DNA from: Mesorhizobium sp. M1D.F.Ca.ET.043.01.1.1
Lineage (GTDB): Bacteria; Pseudomonadota; Alphaproteobacteria; Rhizobiales; Rhizobiaceae
DNA: 64,000 bases
Reading direction: 5' to 3'
Assembly: GCF_003952385.1 (NCBI RefSeq)
Contig: NZ_CP034444.1
Coordinates: 4,092,001 to 4,156,000 of the forward strand
The notes under the pieces are model-generated. The model did no database searches. It worked only from the letters and a program-made list of their open reading frames with translations, and was not told the DNA's origin. Each line of letters starts with the position of its first letter. Positions within the stretch are counted from its first letter, which is position 1. The position numbers and the translations under genes were made by a program. This document shows positions 48,937 through 59,572 of this stretch, piece by piece.

Positions 48937-51405
48937 ATGGCAGACGATTTTCCGCGCGACCGCGCCCATATCCACCTTCGCAACAACGGCATTCGGGAAG
49001 CCTATCGGCGGCCCAACCAACTTATACATGCACCGCCGCTGCCGGCGCGTGATCGGGCGTCGCATGCTGCGGCCTTGACGCAATCCATCGAACAAGCGGT
49101 CGAAAGTGCACGCCAGCAGATTGCGGCGCGTGACCCCCAGCTGTCGGTCGGCACGCCTGGCTTTTACCTCGCGATCGATCTGCCCATGTCCGGACGGGCG
49201 GCCCTCGACCAGTTGGCCGATCGTCGCCAGCACATGGAGCTGGTCGCCGTCCATGAGCCAACTCAACCCGGTGCTCCCATCACAGCGTCGGTGTTCCTGC
49301 CGCAAAGCGCGCAAGCCTATTATTTGCGGAAAGTCGAGGCGTATCGAGACGTTGATACTGACCGCGGCAGACCGCGCAACGAGCCGCTCGTCTCCCGCAT
49401 GGAGACAGTCAGGCTGGCGACTGCACGATCGTTGTTTACCGACCACGACGACCTCTTCCCCCAGGCCGCTGACGAGCAGGTGTGGTGGGAAGTCTGGCTG
49501 CGCGACGGTCGCCGCGAGAACTTCGAGCACATTGCCGAAGCCCTGAACATCACTTTGCGCACGCATGCGGTTAGGTTTCCGGAGCGGGTGGTCATGCTGG
49601 CCCTCGCCAGCACGGCAATGCTCGACCGCATGATTGCGCACAGCGATGTCGTCGCCGAGCTGCGGCGCGCGAAGGATACGCCGTCCTTCTTCCTGGGCCT
49701 TGGCGGCGCGGAGCAAAGGGACTGGAGCGACGAGCTTCTCGGGCGCGTCAGACCGCCTCAATCCGATATTGCGGTCTGCATTCTCGACAGCGGCGTGCGT
49801 CGCACCCACCCGTTGATCGAACCCGCACTTGCCGTTTAAGACTGGCACACCGTCAAACCGGCATGGGGCAGCGACGACACACCTGCGTGGAGCGGCCACG
49901 GGACGCGAATGGCAGGTGTCGGCCTGTACGGTGATCTGGTCCCGCTCCTGGTCGGAGGCGATCCAGTTCCATTGCCCTTTCGGCTGGAGAGTGTTCGTAT
50001 CCTTCCGCCAGAAGACGAGGCAAACGATCCAGAACTCTATGGCGCGATCACCGCGGAAGCGATCGCCCGCGCCGAGGTGCAGGCGCCGGAGCGCCGCCGC
50101 GCGATCGCAATGGCTGTGACAAGCGCCAGTCCGGCGCGTGGAAGGCCCACATCGTGGTCTGCCGCTATCGACCAACTCTGTTTCGAAGAGGAACAGCGAC
50201 GCTTGATCGTTCTCTCTGCCGGCAACATCGGCGATGACCTCATGCCGGCCGAGCATTTGACGCGCAACGATCTGGAAGCAGTCGATGATCCTTCTCAGGC
50301 CTGGAATGCGCTGACGGTCGGCGCTTTCACAGAAAAGGTCGATATCATTGACACCGACTTTTCGGGCTACGCTCCGATCGCGCCGGTCGGCGAGCTCTCG
50401 CCGCGCAGTCGCACTTCGGTCGTTTGGGACAGGCAGTGGCCGGTGAAGCCCGAGGTCGTCTTCGAAGGCGGCAATCTCGCCCATGACGGTGTGTTGCCCG
50501 GCGAGCCGATCGACGATCTGCAGATATTGACCACTTTCTGTCGACCCGAACTGCGCCACTTCACCACCCTCGGAGATACGAGCGCGGCAACGGCCCATGC
50601 CGCACGGATGGCGGGACTAATTCTATCAGCGCGCCCCGAGCTGTGGCCTGAATCGGTTCGCGCCCTGATCGTCCACTCGGCCGAATGGACTCCGGCGATG
50701 CGCGCACGCATCGATGCGTGCAACGGAGCGAAGGGCGAGATCCAGGCGCTCGTGCGGCGCTATGGTTACGGCGTGCCAGATCTTGGGCGCGCGCTTCTGT
50801 CAACGGTGAACGACCTCACGCTTATCGTTGAAGATGAGCTTCAGCCTTTCCAGCGCGAGGGCGGCGCGGCTGCCAAAACGCGTGACATGAAGCTGCATCG
50901 CCTGCCTTGGCCGAAGGAGCAGCTCGCGGCGCTCGGCGCTGCCCAGGTCGAGCTCCGCGTCACGCTGTCCTATTTCATCGAACCCAACCCCGGTGAACGC
51001 GGATGGACCCGCCGGCATCGTTACGCGTCCCATGGTCTTCGGTTCAGAGTAAAGTCAGCGACCGAGACAGTCGACGAATTCCGAGCCCGCATCAATCAGG
51101 CCGCTCGGGACGAGGAGGAAGGGGCGCCTGCTGGAGGCGGAGAAGAGTGGCTGCTCGGCACCTTCCGCGATCGCGGCTCGTTGCACGCCGATTTCTGGTC
51201 GGGCAGCGCCGCCGATCTCGCCGAGCGTGACGCGATCGGCGTGTTCCCGGTCGGGGGCTGGTGGAAGGAGAAGCCTTACCTGGAACGCGTCGACGCTCTG
51301 GCTCGGTACGCCCTGATTGTGACGATTCGGGCGCCTGGGGTCGATGTTGACATCTTCACACCCGTCGAAGCAGCCCTGACTGTCGAGACGTCGGTCGAGA
51401 CCTGA
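48937..51405 (+). pseudogene. S8 subtilisin-like peptidase with one internal stop
   Basis: An 823-codon frame interrupted only by TAA at 49837-49839. The triad is present across the stop: Asp in VCILDSGVRRTHPLI just before it, His in WSGHGTRMAGV just after it, Ser in LGDTSAATAHAARMAG. About 280 residues precede the catalytic Asp, and a C-terminal domain of about 280 follows the Ser. One point change (for example GAA to TAA) explains the break. Partner of the upstream AAA ATPase, which also carries a lesion. Confidence 0.85.
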
Positions 51406-51439
51406 TGCAGCACTGTCCAAACCGGCCAACAACGGAGGT

Positions 51440-51545
51440 TTGACCAGCCTCTGGTGCCATGGCGGCTGGTGCTGGATCATCACGTCGGCACGGGATCATG
51501 CGCGGAGGACGATAGGCCGGCAAAGGAGCGGGCCAAGCGTGTCAT
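51440..51545 (+). repeat. degenerate second copy of the relaxase 3' end
   Basis: CTGGTGCCATGGCGGCTGGTG (51451-51471) matches 47459-47479 at all but one base, and GCCGGCAAAGGAGCGG (51512-51527) matches the DNA coding for the relaxase C-terminus at 47550-47565. The spacing between the two blocks differs by about 30 bases. It separates the AAA/S8 module from the ubiquitin-like module. Confidence 0.75.
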
Positions 51546-51637
51546 AATGGCGCCCATGGTCACGCCCACAAGCCGCGCCCCCTGCGTCTACGGAGAGGTG
51601 CGCGTCTGCTTAGGCGGCCGAGACATCGCTTACCTGA

Positions 51638-53167
51638 TCAACGCGCTCCGTATTTGCGCCTGTAAGCGGCAATGAAATCGTCGTCGCTACAGATGCAGCG
51701 GCCGCTGGAGTCCTTGGCCTTCGGATCGTGCAAGTGAGAGCCAAGGGGGCGCAGAAGATTCACCCGAGTGCTCGTCGTCGGGCTCATGGGAAACCCCGCA
51801 CTATGCTTGACCAAATCCGCGGCAAGCATAATCCCGGCAAGCACCGACTGAAAGGCCATCGGAACCACAGTTCGAACGCGGCGACTTCCTTCGCTAAGCT
51901 GGAACACCAGACCGCCGCAGATAGCCTGCTGATAAAAGGAGCGCAGGGGCTGGCCGACAAACGGGGCTAGCGGTTCAAACGGCACAGCCATCGCTGTAGC
52001 CACGCGAACTACAAAGTCGTTGGGAACTCCGGCATTTGTCTGCAGGAGCGTTTTCACCTGCTCGTGTGCTTCCGGTATTCCGAGTTCCTCGGCAATCAGC
52101 TGGTGCTCGTCCTTGGATTTTCCGGATGGCAGGTACATGCAACAAAGGCAAGCCTGGCCGTCATCGAAACCATGCCGGGAGATACCGAGATCGTGCTCCT
52201 GCATCCAAGCGTTTGCGATCCATCGCGGCAGTGCACCTTGGACAGCCAGACGGTCGGCGGCGGTGTCAAGCGCCACACCCACTTGGTCTAAGACCCAATT
52301 GCCCCGGCGCGCAACATATTCTGCCCACGTCAGAGGGTGCGCCTCGACCTCAAGGCCAGTCGATCTAAGGGCGGTGGCTGCAAGAACCGCCTTGGACATA
52401 CCAATCTCCGCCTGGCCGGCCAATGCGTAGCGCTGCAGGTTTGAGAGTTCGATCGCTTCGTGATCGATTACATGCAGACGACCCTTGAGATCGGGTTGTC
52501 TCGCTAGCGCCCAAAGCGAGCCATGGCCTATCGCACCGAGCCCAACGAGGTGGGTTTCGCCAAGGTCGACTGGGAAGTCGATCGGGCCAGCCTCCCCGGC
52601 TTTGGTCTTGTCGTAGCTGCATAGCGAGAGGTCGATGGTTTCGTCCAACTCGGCGCCGGTCAACTGGGCGGCGAAGATAGTTCGAAAGACGTTGGCGGCG
52701 CCGAAGCAACTGGCGGCGCCAGCTCCAAAAGGCAGCAGACTTGGGCCAGAGCCCACCGGGTCCGTACGCGACAGCTTTGCCGCCCAACCGTCCGATCCCA
52801 CGAAAAAGATCGGGCACCGGAGTGATGGGCGCGTTACCCCTGCAACGACGCAGACGGTGGCAGACTTGCCGGAACGCCGGATGCCGACTTTTGGATTGAT
52901 CGACTTTGCCAAGCGCTCCAGCGCTTGGGCTTGAGAGCTCGCCGCGCTGTCCAGCGGGAGTATCGCCAGAACCGGGTAGAGCCTAGCGAGCAATCTCACC
53001 GCAAGATCTAGTGTCGCCTGGCCTTCGGCGCAGGAAGCGGCCTGATGGTCGAAGGCGACTGCCACGACCTGCTTTTCAAGAGCTGCTTTGAAGTCTCCCA
53101 GATGAAAATCGGCCAGGACCTGAGATGCCGCCGTGGCGGCACGATCGATGAAGTTAGCGAATGCCAT
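51638..53167 (-). CDS. E1-like ThiF-family activating enzyme of a ubiquitin-like system
   Basis: 509 residues. An N-terminal domain of about 200 residues of unknown fold is followed by the adenylation domain: nucleotide loop HLVGLGAIGHGSLWAL, then VIDHEAIELSNLQRYAL (the D-x-x-x-x-x-x-N-x-x-R block), LDTAADRLAVQ, and a Cys-rich loop CLCCMY; another pair, CIC, is near the C-terminus and could bind zinc. I cannot say which Cys forms the thioester. Last gene of a four-gene minus-strand operon (Ubl, E2, JAB, E1), three bases after the JAB gene. Confidence 0.87.
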   Translation of the reverse strand: MAFANFIDRAATAASQVLADFHLGDFKAALEKQVVAVAFDHQAASCAEGQATLDLAVRLLARLYPVLAILPLDSAASSQAQALERLAKSINPKVGIRRSGKSATVCVVAGVTRPSLRCPIFFVGSDGWAAKLSRTDPVGSGPSLLPFGAGAASCFGAANVFRTIFAAQLTGAELDETIDLSLCSYDKTKAGEAGPIDFPVDLGETHLVGLGAIGHGSLWALARQPDLKGRLHVIDHEAIELSNLQRYALAGQAEIGMSKAVLAATALRSTGLEVEAHPLTWAEYVARRGNWVLDQVGVALDTAADRLAVQGALPRWIANAWMQEHDLGISRHGFDDGQACLCCMYLPSGKSKDEHQLIAEELGIPEAHEQVKTLLQTNAGVPNDFVVRVATAMAVPFEPLAPFVGQPLRSFYQQAICGGLVFQLSEGSRRVRTVVPMAFQSVLAGIMLAADLVKHSAGFPMSPTTSTRVNLLRPLGSHLHDPKAKDSSGRCICSDDDFIAAYRRKYGAR

Positions 53168-53170
53168 TGT

Positions 53171-53659
53171 TCAACTCGATATCATGATCATTCGCGACAG
53201 TGCCGCGGGAGGGAGCGCATTCCATTTGGCCTTTTCGTCAAGCCGATAGGCGGCGACCCGAGCAAAATCGAAAGGCTCGCGGGCGAAATTCGGCACTACC
53301 AGCGACAGACACCCAACCGTGGTAGCAACCGCATAAGCGTCGTCCGTCGTCGAATGGTAGGCGCGGCCCGGATGGCTGTGAATCTGGGCCAAGAGTTTCA
53401 GGCCGCTTTTGTAGAGCCAGACATTGAGCCGGTGCAGTTCTTCGGCCGCAACGATCACGCAAACGCCATCGTTTGTCCGAATGTGACGCTGCGCCGGGAT
53501 AACCGTCTCTGTTACGGCAAAGTGCCGGTCTTGCTGAACGCCGACCCAGAGCGCCATCCCCTCATTGCCTTCGCGACCAACTGAGCGCAGATGCCCATGC
53601 GTGGTCGAGATGCAGCCGCGCGGGAGAGTCACGATCGTTACATCTCTCAAACCAGTCAT
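53171..53659 (-). CDS. JAB/MPN metallopeptidase (deubiquitinase-like)
   Basis: 162 residues from ATG 53657-53659, chosen for its ATGA overlap with the E2 gene; the frame continues upstream but only as antisense-like sequence. JAMM motif: Glu in GNEGMALWVG, then HSHPGRAYHSTTDD, giving H-x-H-x10-D; the usual Ser three before the Asp is Thr. JAB proteins in these operons process the Ubl tail or reverse conjugation. Zinc-dependent, presumably cytoplasmic. Confidence 0.86.
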   Translation of the reverse strand: MTGLRDVTIVTLPRGCISTTHGHLRSVGREGNEGMALWVGVQQDRHFAVTETVIPAQRHIRTNDGVCVIVAAEELHRLNVWLYKSGLKLLAQIHSHPGRAYHSTTDDAYAVATTVGCLSLVVPNFAREPFDFARVAAYRLDEKAKWNALPPAALSRMIMISS

Positions 53660-54273
53660 TCTTGTATCGCCTGAGGGGATACCACCATTCCTACGATTGC
53701 CGGTGGGAGTTGAATCTGCAACTGCTCTATAGGAATGATTCCGTACTTGATGATCTTGTCCAGGATGAAGGCCAAACAGCCTTCGCCAGAACCCCGATGA
53801 AGTAGCCATGGATCACCTGAATGGGCTGGATTGTCGTGGTATTCCCGGACGCCCGCCATGCACAGGAATGGTTCGTCCTCGGGACTGTTGGCCTGGATGA
53901 AGTCCGTCAGCGGCACGGCGTTCTGCTGGATGAGAGCTCCTATCATCTCCGGCGGCGTTCCGGGCAGCGGCGGACGTCTAAGCATTTTCAGGTATAGATC
54001 TTTCCGGGCAATCGGATGACGCGTAAACGGATCGACGAAGACCACGGACGGTGGTCTTAAGTCGTAGTCGGTGAAGTCGACCTCGCTCGCTGCGCTGATC
54101 ACCCGTGGTTTTAACTTGAGGCTTGCGAAAATGAAGAAAGCGCGCGGAAAGGTCGCCTCGATCAAGAAGCAGCCCTGAGCCCGATAGACATCAGCATATG
54201 GCCGGAACCGGCCGATCTCCCGATCAAACTTCGCTCGGGAGACCTCCGGATCCACACTTTGGGGTTTAGGCAC
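53656..54273 (-). CDS. E2-like conjugating enzyme
   Basis: 205 residues. The region YDLRPPSVVFVDPFTRHPI and then FLCMAGVREYHDNPAHSGDPW is the signature of the bacterial E2-like family that is linked to JAB and ThiF genes; the Cys of FLCMAG is the candidate thioester residue and the His-rich loop after it is conserved. Its start overlaps the Ubl gene by 8 bases and its stop overlaps the JAB start as ATGA. No RING-type E3 is visible nearby. Confidence 0.8.
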   Translation of the reverse strand: MPKPQSVDPEVSRAKFDREIGRFRPYADVYRAQGCFLIEATFPRAFFIFASLKLKPRVISAASEVDFTDYDLRPPSVVFVDPFTRHPIARKDLYLKMLRRPPLPGTPPEMIGALIQQNAVPLTDFIQANSPEDEPFLCMAGVREYHDNPAHSGDPWLLHRGSGEGCLAFILDKIIKYGIIPIEQLQIQLPPAIVGMVVSPQAIQE

Positions 54274-54562
54274 CTGCGACGCCCGCCTTCAGGCTGAGGA
54301 ACAGGGTCACAGTATTCGGGAAACCGAAATCGCCAAGCTTCTTGTCGACGTCGAGCAAGTTGCCGGCCTCATCCTTCAATTCCCAATTCTCGGCTGGTTG
54401 GGCGACATTCTGCGTGTTCTCAAGGGCTTTGGTACGAATGACGTGAAGCGGCTGGTTGGGATTGGCTTCGACCTGCGTGGGCTGGCCGTTCACCACCATC
54501 GTGATCTCGATCTTGCCCGGCCCGCCGCCGTGATTATCGCCCTTACCCGAATCCTTCGACAT
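54266..54562 (-). CDS. ubiquitin-like protein (DUF2604 type)
   Basis: 98 residues from ATG 54560-54562 with AGGAG upstream. A Gly-rich flexible start is followed by a beta-grasp pattern: IEITMVVNGQPTQVEA (strands 1-2), LHVIRTKALENT (helix), WELKDEAGNLLDVDKKLGDF (strands 3-4), TVTLFLSLKAG (last strand). The tail ends AGVAGA, so removal of one Ala would leave a C-terminal Gly as needed for E1 activation. First gene of the operon. Confidence 0.84.
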   Translation of the reverse strand: MSKDSGKGDNHGGGPGKIEITMVVNGQPTQVEANPNQPLHVIRTKALENTQNVAQPAENWELKDEAGNLLDVDKKLGDFGFPNTVTLFLSLKAGVAGA

Positions 54563-54759
54563 TGTCCTACTCCTGTGGCTTGCCAACCGTCCCACGCCCT
54601 GGCGCCCACCTGCGAGTGAGACCGGCGGTCTTCAATCGTTCACCCGGCGCCACGGCCGCGAGTACGCGAAAGACAGGGGATAAGCTACCGAATCGGTGCT
54701 TGCCTTCTTTTATGGGTGACTTGAGCCGCAAGTAAATGGTCTCAAATTGCTCCTCACAA

Positions 54760-56112
<1,353 letters not shown>

Positions 56113-56144
56113 GCGGATTGCCGTGTATTAAACCGCTTTTCCTT

Positions 56145-56159
56145 TGGCACGCATATTGC
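56145..56159 (+). promoter_or_regulatory. sigma-54 (-24/-12) promoter
   Basis: TGGCAC-N5-TTGC (TGGCACGCATATTGC) matches the RpoN rule exactly. The first supported gene downstream is the DPP-IV-like peptidase at 56541, leaving a leader of about 370 bases in which I see no gene. Confidence 0.72.
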
Positions 56160-56540
56160 GCCCTATCGGTAAACCTCGTCATGGGCCGGCGGCAATCGCT
56201 CGGAGATTGTCGAAATAGCACAATCTGCCGGGGTGACATCCGGCCCGACTAGAGCAGGACCTTTCAGATGATGCAGAAAAGCAAGCGGCCATACTCGCGG
56301 GGAAATAGTCGCGTCAGGGCTGCATGGACGCTCTTTCCTGGTTGTTTCGGCGACGGACGCCAACTCTTCAATCGGCACCCGAACCAGTGCCTGGATGTCC
56401 AAGGAGCGCCCCTGTTGCGCGTGCCTGGCTGCACCCGCGTGCTGGCTCTCCTCCAAGGCGACGCTCGGCGCTGCTGCAGACCGGCGACGAGAACCCAACT
56501 TCAAAATTAGCATTCCGAAAACCGAAAGAAGTGAACAGGT

Positions 56541-58847
56541 ATGTCCAGGATCGGCGCTTTGACGCGCGCGGCATGGCGATCGGCAACTCAGACGCTGGCC
56601 AAGGGTTCGAAAAGTTTACACCCGACGCTAGCGCCGGCCGATTTCAAGCGCGCACTTACGATCAACGATCGATATGGCGGGCTCACTGTCAATGTCCCCA
56701 AAATGCCTTTCTGGCTGACCGGGGGTGAAGCCTTCGTCTACCGCCGGACTAGCCACGGCGAGCAGCAGTTCATGCAGGTCGATGCTGCCACGGGTTTCAA
56801 GCGGCCCGCTTTCGATCAGGCGCGTCTGGCGGCAGCGCTAAACAAGGTGAGCCATGAGAGCTATCAAGCCGGCAATCTTCCGTTCGACCGTTTCGAACTG
56901 AGTGAGGATGGTCGCAGGCTCGACTTCCAGATTGAAGACACCCGGTGGAGCTGCGACCTTGCAAGCTATGACTGTACCAGCACCACATTCGATGCAAGGA
57001 AAGGGGACCGTAGGGAGCTCAGCCACCGCTACACGCCGCCAGCGGAGAACAACCCCGACAAGAGCAACGCGTCGCCCGACGGCAAATGGATCGCCTATAT
57101 CAAGAACTGCAACGTTTTCCTGCGCAGCGAGGACGGATTGCAGGATGTTCCTCTGAGCCGGGACGGAGCCGAAGGCAATTGCTACGTCTTTTCGACGCTG
57201 AGCTGGTCGCCGGACTCGCGCCACCTCGCCGCTTACCTTGTTCGCCCCGGCTATAGGCGAGAGGTCCGCTACCTCAATTCATCGACGGACCAGTTGGAGC
57301 GGGAATATTCAACAATATTCTATCCCAGGCCGGGCGATGTCCTTCCGCTGCCCCAACCAGTCCTGTTCGACATTGCCGGCCGGCGCCAGATCGTGATTGA
57401 CGGTGCCCTCTTCTCGAACGTCTTCGAACTTTCCCCTCTCCGGTGGTGGGCGGACAGCCGCGGCTTCACTTTCGAATATAACCAGCGCGGGCATCAGCTC
57501 TATCGCTTGGTCGAGGTAGACGCCGCCTCGGGCCGCGGGCGCTCCCTGATCGATGAGACCAGCGAGACATTCGTGGATTATTTGCCGCTGGGGCATGGCC
57601 AGGAGGATGCCGGAAAAATCTTCCGTTACGATGTCGATGACGGGAAGGAGATCATCTGGGCATCAGAGCGCGACGGGTATGAGCATTTGTATCTTTTCAA
57701 CGGCCGGACAGGCGCGCTCGAAAACCAGATCACCCGAGGTGAGTGGGTCGTCCGGAGGGTCAACCATGTCGATCCGGTGAAGCGTCAGATCTGGTTCGAG
57801 GCGAGCGGGATGAACTCGCAGGAGGACCCCTATTGGGTCCATGCTTACCGCATCGGCTTTGACGGCAAGGGACTGACTGCACTGACGCCCGAACCGGCCA
57901 ACCACCATATCGAGTTCTCGCCTGACAGGCGCTATTATGTCGATCTCTGGTCACGCATCGATCTGCCCCCGCGCATGGCACTCTACCGCGCCAGCGACAA
58001 TGCCAAGCTCCAGCAGATCGAGACGGCCGACATTTCCGAGCTCGTCGCCGCAGGCTGGCAGCCGCCGCTCAGTTTCCATTCCAAGGGGCGCGACGGCAAA
58101 ACTGACATCTGGGGTGTGCTCCACCTGCCAGCCAACTTCGACCCGACGAAGAAATACCCGGTTGTGGAGAATATCTATGCTGGACCCCACGGCTCCTTCG
58201 TCCCAAAATCCTTCTCGCGGTGGACAGAGCCGCTCACGCAGCTGGGCTTCGTCGTTGCTCAGATCGACGGCATGGGCACCAACAACCGCTCCCGCGCCTT
58301 CCATGATGTTGCTTGGAAGAATCTGAAGGACGCAGGATTTCCCGATCGCATTCTGTGGCACAAGGCGGCGGCCGCGCAATATCCATGGTACGACATATCC
58401 AACGTCGGCATTTTTGGCGCATCCGCCGGCGGCCAGAGTGCAGTCAGCGCGCTGCTCTTTCACCCCGATTTCTACAAGGTCGCCGTCGCCAAAAACGGCT
58501 GCTTCGACAACAGGATAGACAAGACCTGGTGGAATGAACTGTGGATGGGGTGGCCGGTCGGCATTGAATATTCGCAATCCTCCGCCGTTGACAATGCTCA
58601 CAGGCTGCAGGGCAAGCTGATGATCGCGGTCGGCGAAATGGATGATAATGTCGATCCGTTTTGCTCGTTCCAGCTTGCCGATCGACTCATCAAGGCAGGA
58701 AAAGATTTTGACATTGTCTACGTTCCTGGTGCCAATCACCATACTCTAGGCACCTACACCGAGCGCAAACTCCTAGACTTCTTCGTTCGCAACATTCTCG
58801 GTCAGACCCCGCCCGACTGGAACAGCAAACCGATCGAGCTGGAGTAG
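56541..58847 (+). CDS. S9 family peptidase, dipeptidyl peptidase IV type
   Basis: 768 residues: an N-terminal beta-propeller (about 60-500; NASPDGKWIAYIKN, LSWSPDSRHLAAYL) and a C-terminal alpha/beta hydrolase domain (about 520-760). The triad is Ser628 in FGASAGGQSAV, Asp701 in GEMDDNVDP and His733 or 734 in GANHHTLG. No signal peptide is evident, though the first 30 residues are basic. A sigma-54/NifA-type promoter lies upstream, which suggests expression in the nodule. Substrate unknown. Intact, unlike its upstream neighbour. Confidence 0.88.
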   Translation: MSRIGALTRAAWRSATQTLAKGSKSLHPTLAPADFKRALTINDRYGGLTVNVPKMPFWLTGGEAFVYRRTSHGEQQFMQVDAATGFKRPAFDQARLAAALNKVSHESYQAGNLPFDRFELSEDGRRLDFQIEDTRWSCDLASYDCTSTTFDARKGDRRELSHRYTPPAENNPDKSNASPDGKWIAYIKNCNVFLRSEDGLQDVPLSRDGAEGNCYVFSTLSWSPDSRHLAAYLVRPGYRREVRYLNSSTDQLEREYSTIFYPRPGDVLPLPQPVLFDIAGRRQIVIDGALFSNVFELSPLRWWADSRGFTFEYNQRGHQLYRLVEVDAASGRGRSLIDETSETFVDYLPLGHGQEDAGKIFRYDVDDGKEIIWASERDGYEHLYLFNGRTGALENQITRGEWVVRRVNHVDPVKRQIWFEASGMNSQEDPYWVHAYRIGFDGKGLTALTPEPANHHIEFSPDRRYYVDLWSRIDLPPRMALYRASDNAKLQQIETADISELVAAGWQPPLSFHSKGRDGKTDIWGVLHLPANFDPTKKYPVVENIYAGPHGSFVPKSFSRWTEPLTQLGFVVAQIDGMGTNNRSRAFHDVAWKNLKDAGFPDRILWHKAAAAQYPWYDISNVGIFGASAGGQSAVSALLFHPDFYKVAVAKNGCFDNRIDKTWWNELWMGWPVGIEYSQSSAVDNAHRLQGKLMIAVGEMDDNVDPFCSFQLADRLIKAGKDFDIVYVPGANHHTLGTYTERKLLDFFVRNILGQTPPDWNSKPIELE

Positions 58848-59510
58848 CTTGTGGCTCTTGCAATTGTTAGCTCGCCTTATCGGCTGTAATCAGGGCGAGG
58901 CGCGAGCAAATCTGCACCGAAGGACGATCGTGGAGTCTAGGACTTGCGCTGCGTATTGAGGATAGGCTCGCCGCGACGTTGGTCTGAGCAAACTGCTTGA
59001 TAGGCACGCCTGCAGACCGCGTGTGTGCGATTGCAAGATCCCCTATCAGCCTGGTGTGAAGCGTTCAGGGGAAAAGCCGCACCCAACGCCGCTTCCGCTC
59101 GCCGTAACGCTACGGCGGTGCGGCCCACCCGATCCGCTCGACGAGCATAGGAACACATAGGTCCCCGAACGGACGATTACCTTGGCAATAGAAGACCCTC
59201 GTCGGTCATCGCCGCTGTGGGTGGCAGCCCGTCGGTCTGGAGCTGCCACGATTCTCATCCTCGCGTCACATATGAGCTGAAGCTTTCCGGATCGGGTATC
59301 CAATCGGCATCCAGTTGCTCGGCGATATGGTTGAATTCTACCTCAGGACAAGAGTGAGTAGAGCAGCCCCGCTACGAAAATCCTATCCTGGTTCGTTTGA
59401 CGCATCGACTATTCAGATTGATTGGCGTGATACCCGGCGCGGCCGCAACACGCTAGGCCGTCAACCGCTGAGCAGAAAACCAGCCTTCGCCTTCCGCGGC
59501 GGCGGACCTC
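58848..59510. other. no gene recognised
   Basis: About 660 bases with short, unsupported frames only. Upstream region of the effector gene. Confidence 0.45.
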
Positions 59511-59537
59511 GTCAGCCTTTCGAAAGCTTGCCTGAGT
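59511..59537 (+). promoter_or_regulatory. tts box of the Ulp1-type effector gene
   Basis: GTCAGCCTTTCGAAAGCTTGCCTGAG matches the tts-box pattern (GTCAG, TTTCGAAAGCT). Its start is 62 bases before the GTG start of the effector gene, which puts the effector under TtsI, the regulator encoded at the other end of the window. Confidence 0.85.
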
Positions 59538-59572
59538 AGGTTGCTCATGTGATCTGTGGAAGTGAGGCTAGC

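Noticed and set aside
48835..50598. 587-codon open frame on the minus strand
   Set aside because: It lies opposite the AAA/S8 genes, whose motifs are clear on the plus strand; high GC keeps the opposite strand open. No start signals or recognisable domains.
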